64,000 nucleotides of DNA from Clavelina lepadiformis (taxonomy: Eukaryota > Chordata > Ascidiacea > Aplousobranchia > Clavelinidae), in contig NC_135240.1 of the NCBI RefSeq assembly GCF_947623445.1, positions 3,286,001 to 3,350,000 on the forward strand. Reading direction: 5' to 3'. Below the pieces are notes generated by a model. That model saw only the letters and a list, made by a program, of their open reading frames with translations. It was not told the DNA's origin and did no database searches. How positions within the stretch are numbered: the first letter of the stretch is position 1; every line of letters begins with the position of its first letter. This document shows positions 1 to 11,065 of this stretch, one piece after another. Made by a program: the position numbers and the translations under genes.

Positions 1-3000
1 AAGACCCGAAAACGTAAAAAATGCCGTATTTATTAAATGTTTCACGTCAATTCTGCTGAGCGTTTCCGGAGGAGGTGTGAATTTTTTATTGCAGATTCTT
101 AAAGAAGATTTCCTCCTCTTCACGATGGTGACCTTGAAATCGATCCCCCCTGGCCGGAAAGTTCCGAAATTCACAAAAACGCGACAGGTACTAAGAAATG
201 CGATAAGACCCGAAAACGTAAAAAATGCCGTATTTATTAAATGTTTCACGTCAATTCTGCTGAGCGTTTCCGGAGGAGGTGTGAATTTTTTATTGCAGAT
301 TCTTAAAGAAGATTTCCTCCTCTTCACGATGGTGACCTTGAAATCGATCCCCCCTGGCCGGAAAGTTCCGAAATTCACAAAAACGCGACAGGTACTAAGA
401 AATGCGATAAGACCCGAAAACGTAAAAAATGCCGTATTTATTAAATGTTTCACGTCAATTCTGCTGAGCGTTTCCGGAGGAGGTGTGAATTTTTTATTGC
501 AGATTCTTAAAGAAGATTTCCTCCTCTTCACGATGGTGACCTTGAAATCGATCCCCCCTGGCCGGAAAGTTCCGAAATTCACAAAAACGCGACAGGTACT
601 AAGAAATGCGATAAGACCCGAAAACGTAAAAAATGCCGTATTTATTAAATGTTTCACGTCAATTCTGCTGAGCGTTTCCGGAGGAGGTGTGAATTTTTTA
701 TTGCAGATTCTTAAAGAAGATTTCCTCCTCTTCACGATGGTGACCTTGAAATCGATCCCCCCTGGCCGGAAAGTTCCGAAATTCACAAAAACGCGACAGG
801 TACTAAGAAATGCGATAAGACCCGAAAACGTAAAAAATGCCGTATTTATTAAATGTTTCACGTCAATTCTGCTGAGCGTTTCCGGAGGAGGTGTGAATTT
901 TTTATTGCAGATTCTTAAAGAAGATTTCCTCCTCTTCACGATGGTGACCTTGAAATCGATCCCCCCTGGCCGGAAAGTTCCGAAATTCACAAAAACGCGA
1001 CAGGTACTAAGAAATGCGATAAGACCCGAAAACGTAAAAAATGCCGTATTTATTAAATGTTTCACGTCAATTCTGCTGAGCGTTTCCGGAGGAGGTGTGA
1101 ATTTTTTATTGCAGATTCTTAAAGAAGATTTCCTCCTCTTCACGATGGTGACCTTGAAATCGATCCCCCCTGGCCGGAAAGTTCCGAAATTCACAAAAAC
1201 GCGACAGGTACTAAGAAATGCGATAAGACCCGAAAACGTAAAAAATGCCGTATTTATTAAATGTTTCACGTCAATTCTGCTGAGCGTTTCCGGAGGAGGT
1301 GTGAATTTTTTATTGCAGATTCTTAAAGAAGATTTCCTCCTCTTCACGATGGTGACCTTGAAATCGATCCCCCCTGGCCGGAAAGTTCCGAAATTCACAA
1401 AAACGCGACAGGTACTAAGAAATGCGATAAGACCCGAAAACGTAAAAAATGCCGTATTTATTAAATGTTTCACGTCAATTCTGCTGAGCGTTTCCGGAGG
1501 AGGTGTGAATTTTTTATTGCAGATTCTTAAAGAAGATTTCCTCCTCTTCACGATGGTGACCTTGAAATCGATCCCCCCTGGCCGGAAAGTTCCGAAATTC
1601 ACAAAAACGCGACAGGTACTAAGAAATGCGATAAGACCCGAAAACGTAAAAAATGCCGTATTTATTAAATGTTTCACGTCAATTCTGCTGAGCGTTTCCG
1701 GAGGAGGTGTGAATTTTTTATTGCAGATTCTTAAAGAAGATTTCCTCCTCTTCACGATGGTGACCTTGAAATCGATCCCCCCTGGCCGGAAAGTTCCGAA
1801 ATTCACAAAAACGCGACAGGTACTAAGAAATGCGATAAGACCCGAAAACGTAAAAAATGCCGTATTTATTAAATGTTTCACGTCAATTCTGCTGAGCGTT
1901 TCCGGAGGAGGTGTGAATTTTTTATTGCAGATTCTTAAAGAAGATTTCCTCCTCTTCACGATGGTGACCTTGAAATCGATCCCCCCTGGCCGGAAAGTTC
2001 CGAAATTCACAAAAACGCGACAGGTACTAAGAAATGCGATAAGACCCGAAAACGTAAAAAATGCCGTATTTATTAAATGTTTCACGTCAATTCTGCTGAG
2101 CGTTTCCGGAGGAGGTGTGAATTTTTTATTGCAGATTCTTAAAGAAGATTTCCTCCTCTTCACGATGGTGACCTTGAAATCGATCCCCCCTGGCCGGAAA
2201 GTTCCGAAATTCACAAAAACGCGACAGGTACTAAGAAATGCGATAAGACCCGAAAACGTAAAAAATGCCGTATTTATTAAATGTTTCACGTCAATTCTGC
2301 TGAGCGTTTCCGGAGGAGGTGTGAATTTTTTATTGCAGATTCTTAAAGAAGATTTCCTCCTCTTCACGATGGTGACCTTGAAATCGATCCCCCCTGGCCG
2401 GAAAGTTCCGAAATTCACAAAAACGCGACAGGTACTAAGAAATGCGATAAGACCCGAAAACGTAAAAAATGCCGTATTTATTAAATGTTTCACGTCAATT
2501 CTGCTGAGCGTTTCCGGAGGAGGTGTGAATTTTTTATTGCAGATTCTTAAAGAAGATTTCCTCCTCTTCACGATGGTGACCTTGAAATCGATCCCCCCTG
2601 ACCGGAAAGTTCCGAAATTCACAAAAACGCGACAGGTACTAAGAAATGCGATAAGACCCGAAAACGTAAAAAATGCCGTATTTATTAAATGTTTCACGTC
2701 AATTCTGCTGAGCGTTTCCGGAGGAGGTGTGAATTTTTTATTGCAGATTCTTAAAGAAGATTTCCTCCTCTTCACGATGGTGACCTTGAAATCGATCCCC
2801 CCTGGCCGGAAAGTTCCGAAATTCACAAAAACGCGACAGGTACTAAGAAATGCGATAAGACCCGAAAACGTAAAAAATGCCGTATTTATTAAATGTTTCA
2901 CGTCAATTCTGCTGAGCGTTTCCGGAGGAGGTGTGAATTTTTTATTGCAGATTCTTAAAGAAGATTTCCTCCTCTTCACGATGGTGACCTTGAAATCGAT

Positions 3001-3036
3001 CCCCCCTGGCCGGAAAGTTCCGAAATTCACAAAAAC
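1..3036. repeat. 204-bp satellite array, about 14.9 monomers
   Basis: A monomer of 204 bp repeats head to tail from the first base of the window, so the array continues to the left. The same text recurs at 1, 1021 and 2041, which is five periods each time. The only difference I found between monomers is G to A at 2601. The period is 68 codons exactly and one plus-strand frame has no stop, so the array reads as an open frame of about 1000 codons that ends in unique sequence at 3073. I call this a satellite, not a gene: the repeat is homogeneous at the base level including silent positions, and there is no recognised domain. The last monomer breaks off at about 3036, inside the unit. Confidence 0.95.
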
Positions 3037-3249
3037 GAACGATCACTTAAATAGACACTCAAACTACAAGTAGCGACACACTTAAAATGTAAAATCTTAG
3101 TATAAACAAAAGACTAAAACTATATAAAAATTTATAATCTCAGTATAAAAACACGTATAAAAACACGAACACAAAAACACAAAAATTTGCTATTAATAAC
3201 TACATATACGAGCGTGAGTGAAGTGAAAAGATGCGTCTATTATCGTATT

Positions 3250-4510
3250 TTACCTTTCAACATCTGGGTAAAAACAAAGTCTACGTTTAATGCGTTGTGG
3301 AAGGTTTGGAGAATGTAAAACATCATCGGTTACTAAACTGTTATTCTGAACTGCGTTCTGAATATTTTTCGGCACTATGTACACCTCTGGTCGCAGTTGA
3401 TATTTATAGTAGCCGTTATTTCCGGTTCCGGACTGCAGCATGCACGAAAGTGATGGCGTTTTTTTGTCGGATCTGTTGAGCAAAAATTTTGCCCTTTATT
3501 CTCGCTCACACCTTCTTTGCGATTTTCTATCAAATAGTTTGCAGGAGGAATAACTTTTTTAACAACATAGGGGCCTGTCGTAACGCTTCTTCATTTGAAA
3601 CCTACGTTGTTTCAACCTTGATTGAACTGTTTGGTGAACCAATTTCTTTCGATCTTGAAGATGAAGGATGTCTTCATACTTTGGAGTAAAAATTGATGCC
3701 TTACTAACAAGATCTGCAGGCAGTGAGCAGTGATCTATTTCCAGTGAGCAAGTAATGAGGAGAAATTCCAGTTTCCTCGTGAACACTTGAATTGTAAGTA
3801 GCGCTAACCAAGAAAAGCGCGTCATCCCAAGAAGTTGGGTCAACCTCAACATAATTTTTTTAAATCGCAATTATGGTCTGATTGTTTCTTTCAACAGCAC
3901 CGTTTCCCATTGCGTGATACGGGCTGGTTCTTGTCTTTTTGCAGCCCATTAACCGTGAGAGCTCTTGAAAAAGAATACTTTCAAAATTCTGGCCCTGGTC
4001 GGAGTGAATTGTTTCTGGGACGCAATGTATCGTCACCCAACGGTGGTAAAGCAATTAATAAGCAGTATCTTTGGCATTTTGGAATTTCATTGGCCAACAC
4101 TGCATGTATTTTGTGTAGGTGTCACATACGACAAGAAAATCACGGTTGTCGTTTCCTGTTTCGGGTAGACCGCTTAATACGTCGATTTCAACTTTCTGCA
4201 TAGGTGGATTTTCCTCTGATGGAACTAATGGGGCAAGAACAATCCGCCTTGGTACTTTTCTTAAATCGCGCAAGCAACACTCTTTGCAGTATGTTTCGAC
4301 ATCTTTGTGGCAAAATGGCCAGAAAAAACGCTCCTTTAACCTGGAAAATGTCTTTTTAACGCCCATATGTCCACCTCCGTGAATTAAATCGTGAACAGAC
4401 TTCAACACATCATTCTTCGCTGTTGAGGGCACCAGCAACTGAGCATAAACTTCTTCCAGAGAATTCTCGATTTTTTTTTGAATGATGGTCGGCGTTCCTG
4501 GCTCATCCAC
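3250..4510 (-). pseudogene. integrase fragment (HHCC zinc-binding and DDE core) of the Gypsy remnant
   Basis: From 4510 down: an HHCC zinc-binding region (H...H in the stretch starting HDLIHGGGHMG and a C-x2-C in YCKECC), then the first catalytic aspartate region (EIDVLSGLPE), and after a frame change near 4055 the second aspartate in HSDQGQNFES and the glutamate in GAVERNNQT. Two further minus-strand frames (3559-3870 and 3250-3483) probably continue the C-terminal part. At least two frame changes separate the parts. This is a textbook Ty3/Gypsy integrase layout, but inactive. Confidence 0.8.
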
Positions 4511-4523
4511 TGAAACAGTCTTT

Positions 4524-4967
4524 TCAACACTGGATCTTTTTGCTGCGCCTTAATAGTGTTTTCGGTTGACCATCCAGATGCTTCTTTTGCTTTTGGGGTT
4601 CAGGCAAGCGTCTTGGGTGCTGGCGTATAGGGAGCGAGTCTCCAGTTTCGATTGAGTGTTCGACCAGTTCTGTTTGTCCAATATCGTACGGGTGCAGCGA
4701 AAATACATCACGATAGGAAGAGATTACGGAAAACAGCTTTTGGCGTTCAACTTCTGACAGTTCCAATTTGTCCAAACATAACTCATCGTGCAGTGCCGAC
4801 AACTCATCGTTGGAAAACTTGTTCTCTATGCAAGTCCTGATCCATAGTTTGAACCTGGTAGATTTCCCATGGTGGATTGCTGTGAGTTCCATGTATGTCA
4901 GAAGCACGTCGAAAGTTTCTTGCACGTTGCCTGTGACAACGTCGAGCAATGTGACCATATTCCCCAC
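4524..4967 (-). pseudogene. pol remnant: protease/RT linker, catalytic parts lost
   Basis: This 147-codon minus-strand frame overlaps the gag frame in a different register. Its second half carries the short conserved stretch found just before the reverse transcriptase domain of Ty3/Gypsy elements (about 4600-4760: a block on a host-type linker ending in a proline- and arginine-rich run). The RT palm with its YxDD box and RNase H do not follow; instead the frame ends within 60 codons and integrase begins. No aspartic protease DTG/DSG motif is seen. I infer an internal deletion of protease and of RT to RNase H. Confidence 0.55.
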
Positions 4968-5690
4968 AGTTAAAACACTGAAGTCTTCTTCTCTCTTCCT
5001 GAGGTTTTCTTGCTGTCTTCATTTCTTTTCGCAGTTGGTAAATTTTGTCCTGAAGTTTTTCGACAGTCCTTTTTAATTGGGATACGTCCTGGTGATCTCC
5101 TGTAACCGCTGCTACTTCTGACGTCATTATACGTGGTTCATGGTGCGTCCGTTCTGCGTTTTCAATAATGTTCTTTGCTGTGGCGTAAAAATCCGGTTGT
5201 GCATTTTTAAAGTTATCGCGTAAGATTTGAGAGGCTTGTTGACGATCTCTCAGTCCTCGAACAAGTAGGTTGTACAGCACACTGCTGCGCATTTCATACT
5301 GTTCGTCGTTTGTATAAGCCATTTTTCCCAATTGAGCTATAGATTCAATAAAGGTTTCTTACAGATTCGTCAAAACCTTGAGTTCGCTGAACGGGTTGTT
5401 GCATGGCATGCTTTTGTGAAGATAGTCCTGAAACCGTGTCTTTTGCTTTTTGAATGAGTTCGTCATAACTAAGCTCGTAGAGTTCTTTACGACCATCGGT
5501 CATTGAGAATCTCATGTCTTCCGGCAAACTTTGTAGAAATGCATGTTTCTTCACCGCATCCGATGCTTTAACGCTGTCGCAGAAGGATTCGAATTCTTTG
5601 AGAAAAGACGAAAAACTATTGCCATGCTGGTAACGAGGCGGAGAGTAAAAAAATTCAACTTCAGTAAAACTTGATAAAATCTTCTGTGCC
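4940..5690 (-). pseudogene. gag fragment with CCHC zinc knuckle (Ty3/Gypsy)
   Basis: The minus strand from about 5690 down encodes a capsid-like helical region followed after a frame change near 5340 by more gag and a nucleocapsid knuckle, CFNCGEYGHIARRC, which is C-x2-C-x4-H-x4-C, at about 4950-4995. A coiled, charged stretch precedes the knuckle. The product would coat and package the element RNA. The frame change and the missing 5' end mean that no full gag can be made. The frame then runs on for about 40 residues that do not resemble a protease, so a deletion probably follows the knuckle. Confidence 0.75.
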
Positions 5691-5699
5691 TCTAAGAGG

Positions 5700-5971
5700 T
5701 CGTGCCGTGCTCGCCAGTGTTACGTTTTGTTGTTCTCACTCTTAGAATTACAGGCACATGTTTTATTTTAAAAGCAGTTAGGTCAAGTTTTCGTTCACAC
5801 AGCTCATTTCAGGAGCTCCAATACAAAACTGTCAGTGCAACTACTTGTCAGACACACATCGATAAAAAGACACATGTGCTTAATTAACCACGGAAACGCG
5901 CAATCGGCCGCAAGGGAGAAACGCAACAGATACAGGGCAAAAACAAGTGTAACAGAAACAACAGAAATCGT
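5700..5971. other. No gene seen
   Basis: Between the Gypsy remnant and the USP-like frame. I see no domain, no repeat with clear ends and no splice pair with coding sequence. It may contain the missing left part of the element or the 5' region of the next gene. Confidence 0.4.
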
Positions 5972-6436
5972 TTGCTGCCTTTGTATAATGAGGTAAGACA
6001 CGGCTCGATGTTAATTCTCTATATCGCCGAACACTTCACATGCTTAACTTCCAAAGAATGTTCCTCATGTCCTGGAAATCCTATGAGTGTAAATGTTCAA
6101 GGAAGGTTCATTTCCACGTCACAACTGCTTGTGATCGGATTGAGAAGACGTGATTCAAAGTCACTGTCAGAAAAGATTGTGGTTGCCAATCGTGAGTTAA
6201 TTATACCCTGTGGAGAAGGAAAAATAAGATATAAACTTCAGGCAGGGATTTGTTACCTTGAGTTTGGTGAGGAAAAACGGCACTATATTACCTACATCGT
6301 GCGTGAGGAAAGAGTAGTCCAGTGTGATGGTGGGGAAGTGGGGATAGTAGAATATGATGGTGTTCCTTCCAAGATCGATCGCTGTAAATATATATTTTTT
6401 ACCAAAAAAATCAGCCAATATTCAAAAACATCATAA
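5972..6436 (+). CDS. Ubiquitin-hydrolase (USP)-like C-terminal half, partial
   Basis: Open plus-strand frame of about 154 codons; the first ATG is at 6008. It contains a C-x2-C pair (KECSSCP) at about residues 28-34, then a segment shaped like the finger-to-palm part of USP domains, and a block with YKLQAGICY followed by HYITYIV, the place where USPs carry the catalytic histidine in HY-x-A/T-Y. The end (CDGGEVGIVEYDG) would match the strand after it. The Cys box of a USP is not in this frame and would lie in exons upstream or be lost. I see the pattern only; no alignment was possible. The following two-exon gene end could belong to the same gene. Alternative: a transposon-encoded protease-like domain. 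Confidence 0.4.
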   Translation: MLPLYNEVRHGSMLILYIAEHFTCLTSKECSSCPGNPMSVNVQGRFISTSQLLVIGLRRRDSKSLSEKIVVANRELIIPCGEGKIRYKLQAGICYLEFGEEKRHYITYIVREERVVQCDGGEVGIVEYDGVPSKIDRCKYIFFTKKISQYSKTS

Positions 6437-6533
6437 AGACGTCAATAAGAAAACTGCTTTCACGAAAGAAAACAAGTCTCAGCATAATACATAAATCATT
6501 AAATGGCGAAAACTACCGAAATGTATCCTTGAC

Positions 6534-6919
6534 ATGGAGATAATCACAACAAATGAGCAGGAGGAATTTCAGCCACAGTACAACTTGGAAGGTGAGGCTG
6601 ATAAACACTGGAAGGATTTGTCGACGGCCGTTCTGGACAATATTGCTCAATCACTTATTGACCTTATACAGTTTTCTGTAGAAAATGCAAAGTCAAAGAT
6701 GTTTGCTTATCGCCACTATCTCTTTTTACAGTGTTCAATGACAAAATTAAAGATTTACGAGTACGACTTTATGAAGTTAAGTACACGGAGAAATATCTCA
6801 GTAGCAACCTTGCATCAAATCTCCTGGAGTTTGTTCGCAGCAGACTGTGTGTACAACAAGTGAGGAAGCGATGGGTAGACAACTCTTTTATTTCCCATAT
6901 CACTGTGGGCAACCTTTAA
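6534..6919 (+). CDS. Small two-exon gene end, unknown protein, with polyA signal
   Basis: Exon 1 runs from the ATG at 6534 to 6591, where a strong donor AAG/GTGAGG follows. Exon 2 starts at 6732 after the acceptor CTCTTTTTACAG and ends at the TAA at 6917-6919. The phase fits across the junction (GAA G / TG). The joined product would be about 81 residues: an acidic, Gln-rich start and then a basic helical part (FNDKIKDLRVRLYEVKYTEK). An AATAAA signal overlaps the stop (6919-6924). I do not recognise the family. Exon 1 may really be an internal exon of the upstream USP-like gene, because the sequence before its ATG has no obvious promoter. Unspliced, the first frame would read on to 6863. Confidence 0.5.
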
Positions 6920-6924
6920 ATAAA

Positions 6925-8357
6925 GTATTTTGAAAAGTATCAGTGTAACTGTAACGTTTACCTTGTATGAGTGTTAGAAATAGAAGCCATAATTTACCTC
7001 ACTCTGCACCTCTATCACTTGGACTACAATAGTGCTTCCAAGAAGTTGAATTTCCCAATCAAAACGTCTGTTGATGAAATTAAGAGCTGTTCACAATCAC
7101 ATACAGTTCACAAAATGTACGATAGTATAAGTGCATACGAGCACTGGGACGTCTTTGTATATAAAGAAATTTATATGTACTTCTTCATGTAGCACAGCGA
7201 TGCCGTCAGTTCACTAGATTTTTCCATGGCATGTGTAGCCTCTGCCAGTCCCATGTTTGTGCATTCTTAGATGTTATTCTAATGATGATGTATCTGGTTG
7301 GCTCCACATTCTTTTATGTTCACTTTGTCTGTTTGTATTTGAAGTGCACAGTATCATAATTGTTGTGCCTGTTTAGTATTTATGCTTCACTATAAATACT
7401 TTTTCTTAGTGTAACCATTGGTTTCGTTCAACGAGCATTACCTATTATCGAGGTATAATATGCCTATTGGGGAATGTCCTGATGAAAAAACCAAACGAAC
7501 ATGAAAGGGCTGCCTCAGGGGCATGGTTGGAAAATCCATCAACAGCAAATTATGATTTAAACAAATAGATATATTGGTATGTTCAATTTCAGTGATAATA
7601 ATTGGAGTGATAATAATTAATGTGAGAAAACTTAAATATAGTAAAAGCACAAATGAAATCACAAATATATGAGACTTGCACAACAATAGAACATGCCTTC
7701 AATACCGACATATTGGAGCTTAACCACATTAAAATGATAAATCCTCTTGTATGTTTTAAAGGGCTGAGTTGACTTTTAAAACAGTAATTGCAATACTTAC
7801 CGTATTGATTAACTTTCAAACAATTTTAACTTACCTAGAGAAAAGGATGTTTACACCAAGAAGTACTTAAACAAAACTTCCCATTTCTCTGTCATAAACT
7901 CAGTATTTTGTCAAGCCTAAAACATATACGCAATTTGACAAATGCTTACTATTTACACTAAATAAGCCTATATAACATGTTAAGAATTCAGAGCCAAAAA
8001 ACACTTGATAAGTAGGCTATTTCAACATCTTGGGCAGGTAAATGCATTTACTGAGTACATATAATACAATTACATGCACATTTATTTTGGAAATCAGTCA
8101 AATTACTACATCTATGCTTTTACTTAGGTTTGTAGACTGTAACCATACAGTTGCTGACTTGATTATTGAGACAGTGCAAGTGCAACCTATTGCGATTTTG
8201 TTTTTTCAACTACATGCAACCTGTTATTAAGCTATAGCTAATGGGCTATGGTCTACAAAGAAGCTTCACTACCAGACTTCTGCATTGCATCAACCTAATA
8301 GGCCTAAAATGACAGAAGAACATTTTAGCCCATCAGCATTCAGCAATTTTACCTTTT
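6925..8357. other. No gene seen; A+T-rich intergenic or intronic DNA
   Basis: Short frames only, with no domains or convincing splice structure on either strand. An open stretch at 6971-7192 has no recognisable features. Confidence 0.5.
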
Positions 8358-8365
8358 ACCTAGGC

Positions 8366-8863
8366 CATACGTGTCAAACTCCCGGCCCGCGGGCCACATC
8401 CGGCCCGCTTTACATTAAAACTTGGCCCGCAAAGCTATTTTATACATAGAACTATTTCTGGCCCGCGATATCATTGTATAGTAAAACTTACTTTTTTCAA
8501 GCAAGAAACAAGATTATAACAAATCGTAAAATACAGTAGTACAGCAGTTGCCCCACAATACGACAGAATAAATCGATTTATTCTAACGCTTGTAATCTGG
8601 GCTGCTTTTTTCTTTATTGTTTGTTAATTCTTTAATGCTTTTGCAAAGAGAAAAATGAAACATACCGATGTAAGAGAAGAATAATCAAAAATAGCCCAGT
8701 CAAAAATCGTCAAAAACACCAAAAATTTGGTGTTGTTTCGCTGCCTGTTCCAACTCATGTTTCTTGTCACGAAATGTTCAATCAAGTTTTATCCTTGACC
8801 GGCCCGCGGCATTAAATAAGTTTTGAGTTTTGGCCCCTGGTGCGATTGAGTTTGACACCCCTG
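8366..8863. mobile_element. hAT-type MITE, 498 bp, with 8-bp target site duplication
   Basis: The right end reads GAGTTTGACACCCCTG and the left end CATACGTGTCAAACTC, which are inverted repeats with three mismatches in 16. Both are flanked by the same 8 bases, ACCTAGGC, at 8358-8365 and 8864-8871. An 8-bp duplication and CAGGGGTGTCAAA-type ends are known for hAT elements. GGCCCGC-rich blocks sit near both ends. There is no transposase, so it is non-autonomous. Confidence 0.9.
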
Positions 8864-8871
8864 ACCTAGGC

Positions 8872-9143
8872 CATGCAATTCATAATGCTAAATCAAAGAA
8901 ATTTCTCATTAATATTAATAATAACGTTTGACTACTGACATCGAAATACCGCAACCAAAAATACTTACATGCGATGTTAGAAACAGACAAGTCACGACTA
9001 GGCATACCACATTAAAACCATTACGCAGTTTACCATTAGCGCTTAAGAATAATTATTTAGTCCACTGTAAATAGTTTATAAAAAAATAAACGGAAACCCT
9101 GCTGTCATTTTGGAAGCTATGATTCTGCTAGGATTCTGCCAGA
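8872..9143. other. No gene seen
   Basis: Unique spacer between the hAT MITE and the transposon inverted repeat of copy A. It holds a short direct repeat GATTCTGC near 9121-9139 and nothing else I recognise. Confidence 0.5.
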
Positions 9144-9883
9144 ATGACGGTGGTCTGTAAAGGCCACAACAATTATAATTTGGGTTCCGCAAAATATTTA
9201 TGATCACCACAAAAATATTTCACGTTAGCGCAAAATATTTATGATCACCACAAAATATATATTTTTTCTCAGCAAAATATTTTAGAAATTCACAATATAT
9301 ATTTTGTCTCCCTCTAAAATTATTTTGTGCGTTGAAAAAATATTGCGACTTCGAAATATTTTGCAAAGTCGAAATATATTTCGCTGTGAAACTTCCACTA
9401 CCGCAACAAATATAAATTCATCGCACAATATTTCAGAATCGCATCGCAACATTTCAAAATGTGTGCTTACCGTATGGCAGGCGTAGTTGATGAGGTGTTC
9501 GGGAAAGGAATAAGGTTACCAGTCACAGCCACAAATAGTGAGAGATAGTAAGCTTTTGCAAGCCTTAGCAAGCTTAGGTGTAGGCTACACGTTAAACATT
9601 GTGAGGTCTTTTGCAAGTTCAGTATGCAAACAAATTGTCTAGGGCTTGGCTGTATAGGTTAGGCCTACCGAATGTAAGGTGTGGGGCTATAGGCTATGTT
9701 GTTTTTTTGTCGCGAAAACATTACAATAATTTTTTCTTGTTCACTATAGGACAGGCCAAAGCTGTTCATAACAGCAAAAATTTCAACTAACTTTTTAAGA
9801 AATTTGTTTTATAAAATGAAGTGTACCTTCTTAGTGTGAAAGCTGATCTTCATTGCAATGAATTGTGTTGAGTGCCATAATGA
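9144..9883 (+). repeat. Solo terminal inverted repeat of the long-TIR transposon (copy A)
   Basis: This segment matches the left inverted repeat of the element at 38163-38919, apart from the outermost bases (ACGGTGGTC here, ACGGTAGCC there), an 18-bp deletion near 9375 and scattered single differences. It holds the same run of ATATT-centred palindromes. It ends at the shared ATGA (9880-9883), where it passes directly into an ankyrin exon. Its left boundary coincides with the outer end of the transposon, not with the duplicated flank seen in copy B. Confidence 0.85.
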
Positions 9884-11065
9884 GCGTGGCCGCACTATAG
9901 TAGCAAGACTACTTGCTGAAGAACCATTGACACGGGGCCTTTTTGATCGGGTGACTTATTTGATCGATACTTGATAAGTTGATACTCGATAATATGACAT
10001 TTAAGAAGGAAGTCAGCCTAAAAATCGCAGCACCTAGAGTCTAGACTTTCCAAACCACCATGTTTTTATTAAAGACAAAGAAGCTTGAAGACCAGGCCTG
10101 TCCTTTGCTTGAAGCTTTGGTTATGGCATCTAAGTCTGACGTGAGTACGATTGTTGGAAAAACTCGTCGAAATTATCGCAACCCAAATGATGAAGGAAAA
10201 TCCGCCGCCCATTATCTCAGTAAATCAGCCATTGACAAGGTAAGTGCCTACAATCTATTTTTGTAATGTTAAAGGGTTATTTGGAAAATGGAACTGTGCA
10301 TTTTCTGCCTGAGAAGTAAAGTTTTTAGCACCAACTTTAATAGATGAAAATTATTTGCTTTGAAAGGTATTTGCTGTTAACAAAAGTAAATTTCTCAAAG
10401 GAATGCAAAGTCCTGGCATGTCTTCTTCGCCACAAGCCAAAGTTGGATCTATTGGATAGCCAAGGTGCTTCACCGTTAATCACGACGCTGTTGAATCGAA
10501 AAGGTCGCGCCGAACAGATGCTGTTGGATGCTGGCGCTCAGCCAAACTTTTGCTCAAACAACCCTAAGCACAAATATCCTATCGCTCCTTTAACTCTTGC
10601 TGTTGCCAGACATGGGTATGTTGTGCTGGTTGTGTAATGACCTGTTTTTACCGACTTACAAACAGTAGTATTGTACGAAATACTTCACAAATACTTCTTA
10701 ATGTATTATATATTAATTACGGCTCGGGTTCCAAATAGCGACTGTCAATAGAGCGACCACACGACAGCGACCTCACTTCTTTTATTAAATCCAAGGCTTA
10801 GGCGCACACGCACTCTTTCACCCCCTCCACACCACATATACCTTCCATCCCCCACACCTCTCTACACACGTATGCACGCACAAACAGGCAAACACTGCGT
10901 AGTGAAAGATTGAAACCAAAAGGGACTTTAAAACAACCAAAAGTCTTGCAATAAAAATCAAGCCACGTTTATTTCTAAATTGTGAGCAAGGGCTCGAAGG
11001 AACTGCCGCAGATCATACTGGCCTCGATTTTGCTGTACAACAGTGATTCGTGTGTTCATTGTCAC

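Larger units (their letters stand above)
3250..5690 (-). mobile_element. Decayed Ty3/Gypsy-type LTR retrotransposon, internal region
   Basis: Reading the minus strand from right to left gives gag with a CCHC zinc knuckle, a short remnant between protease and reverse transcriptase, then an integrase with an HHCC zinc-binding region and the second part of the DDE core. The order gag, pol, integrase is that of Ty3/Gypsy elements. Reverse transcriptase and RNase H are missing between about 4510 and 4560, and the frame is broken several times. I could not recognise LTRs on either side. It is a non-autonomous, dead copy. The satellite array ends about 210 bases to its left, separated by an A+T-rich spacer. 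Confidence 0.8.

Noticed and set aside
1..3036. CRISPR array
   Set aside because: There are no spacers; whole 204-bp units repeat without variable parts, and the DNA is eukaryotic.
77..3073. A 998-residue protein of 68-residue repeats
   Set aside because: It is the stop-free frame of a homogeneous 204-bp satellite; the last residues run into unique DNA and no domain or splice context supports a gene.
9304..9486. Short frames rich in RNIL and SRNIF (also at 20252, 38322, 40382)
   Set aside because: They are translations of the ATATT palindrome array in the transposon inverted repeat.
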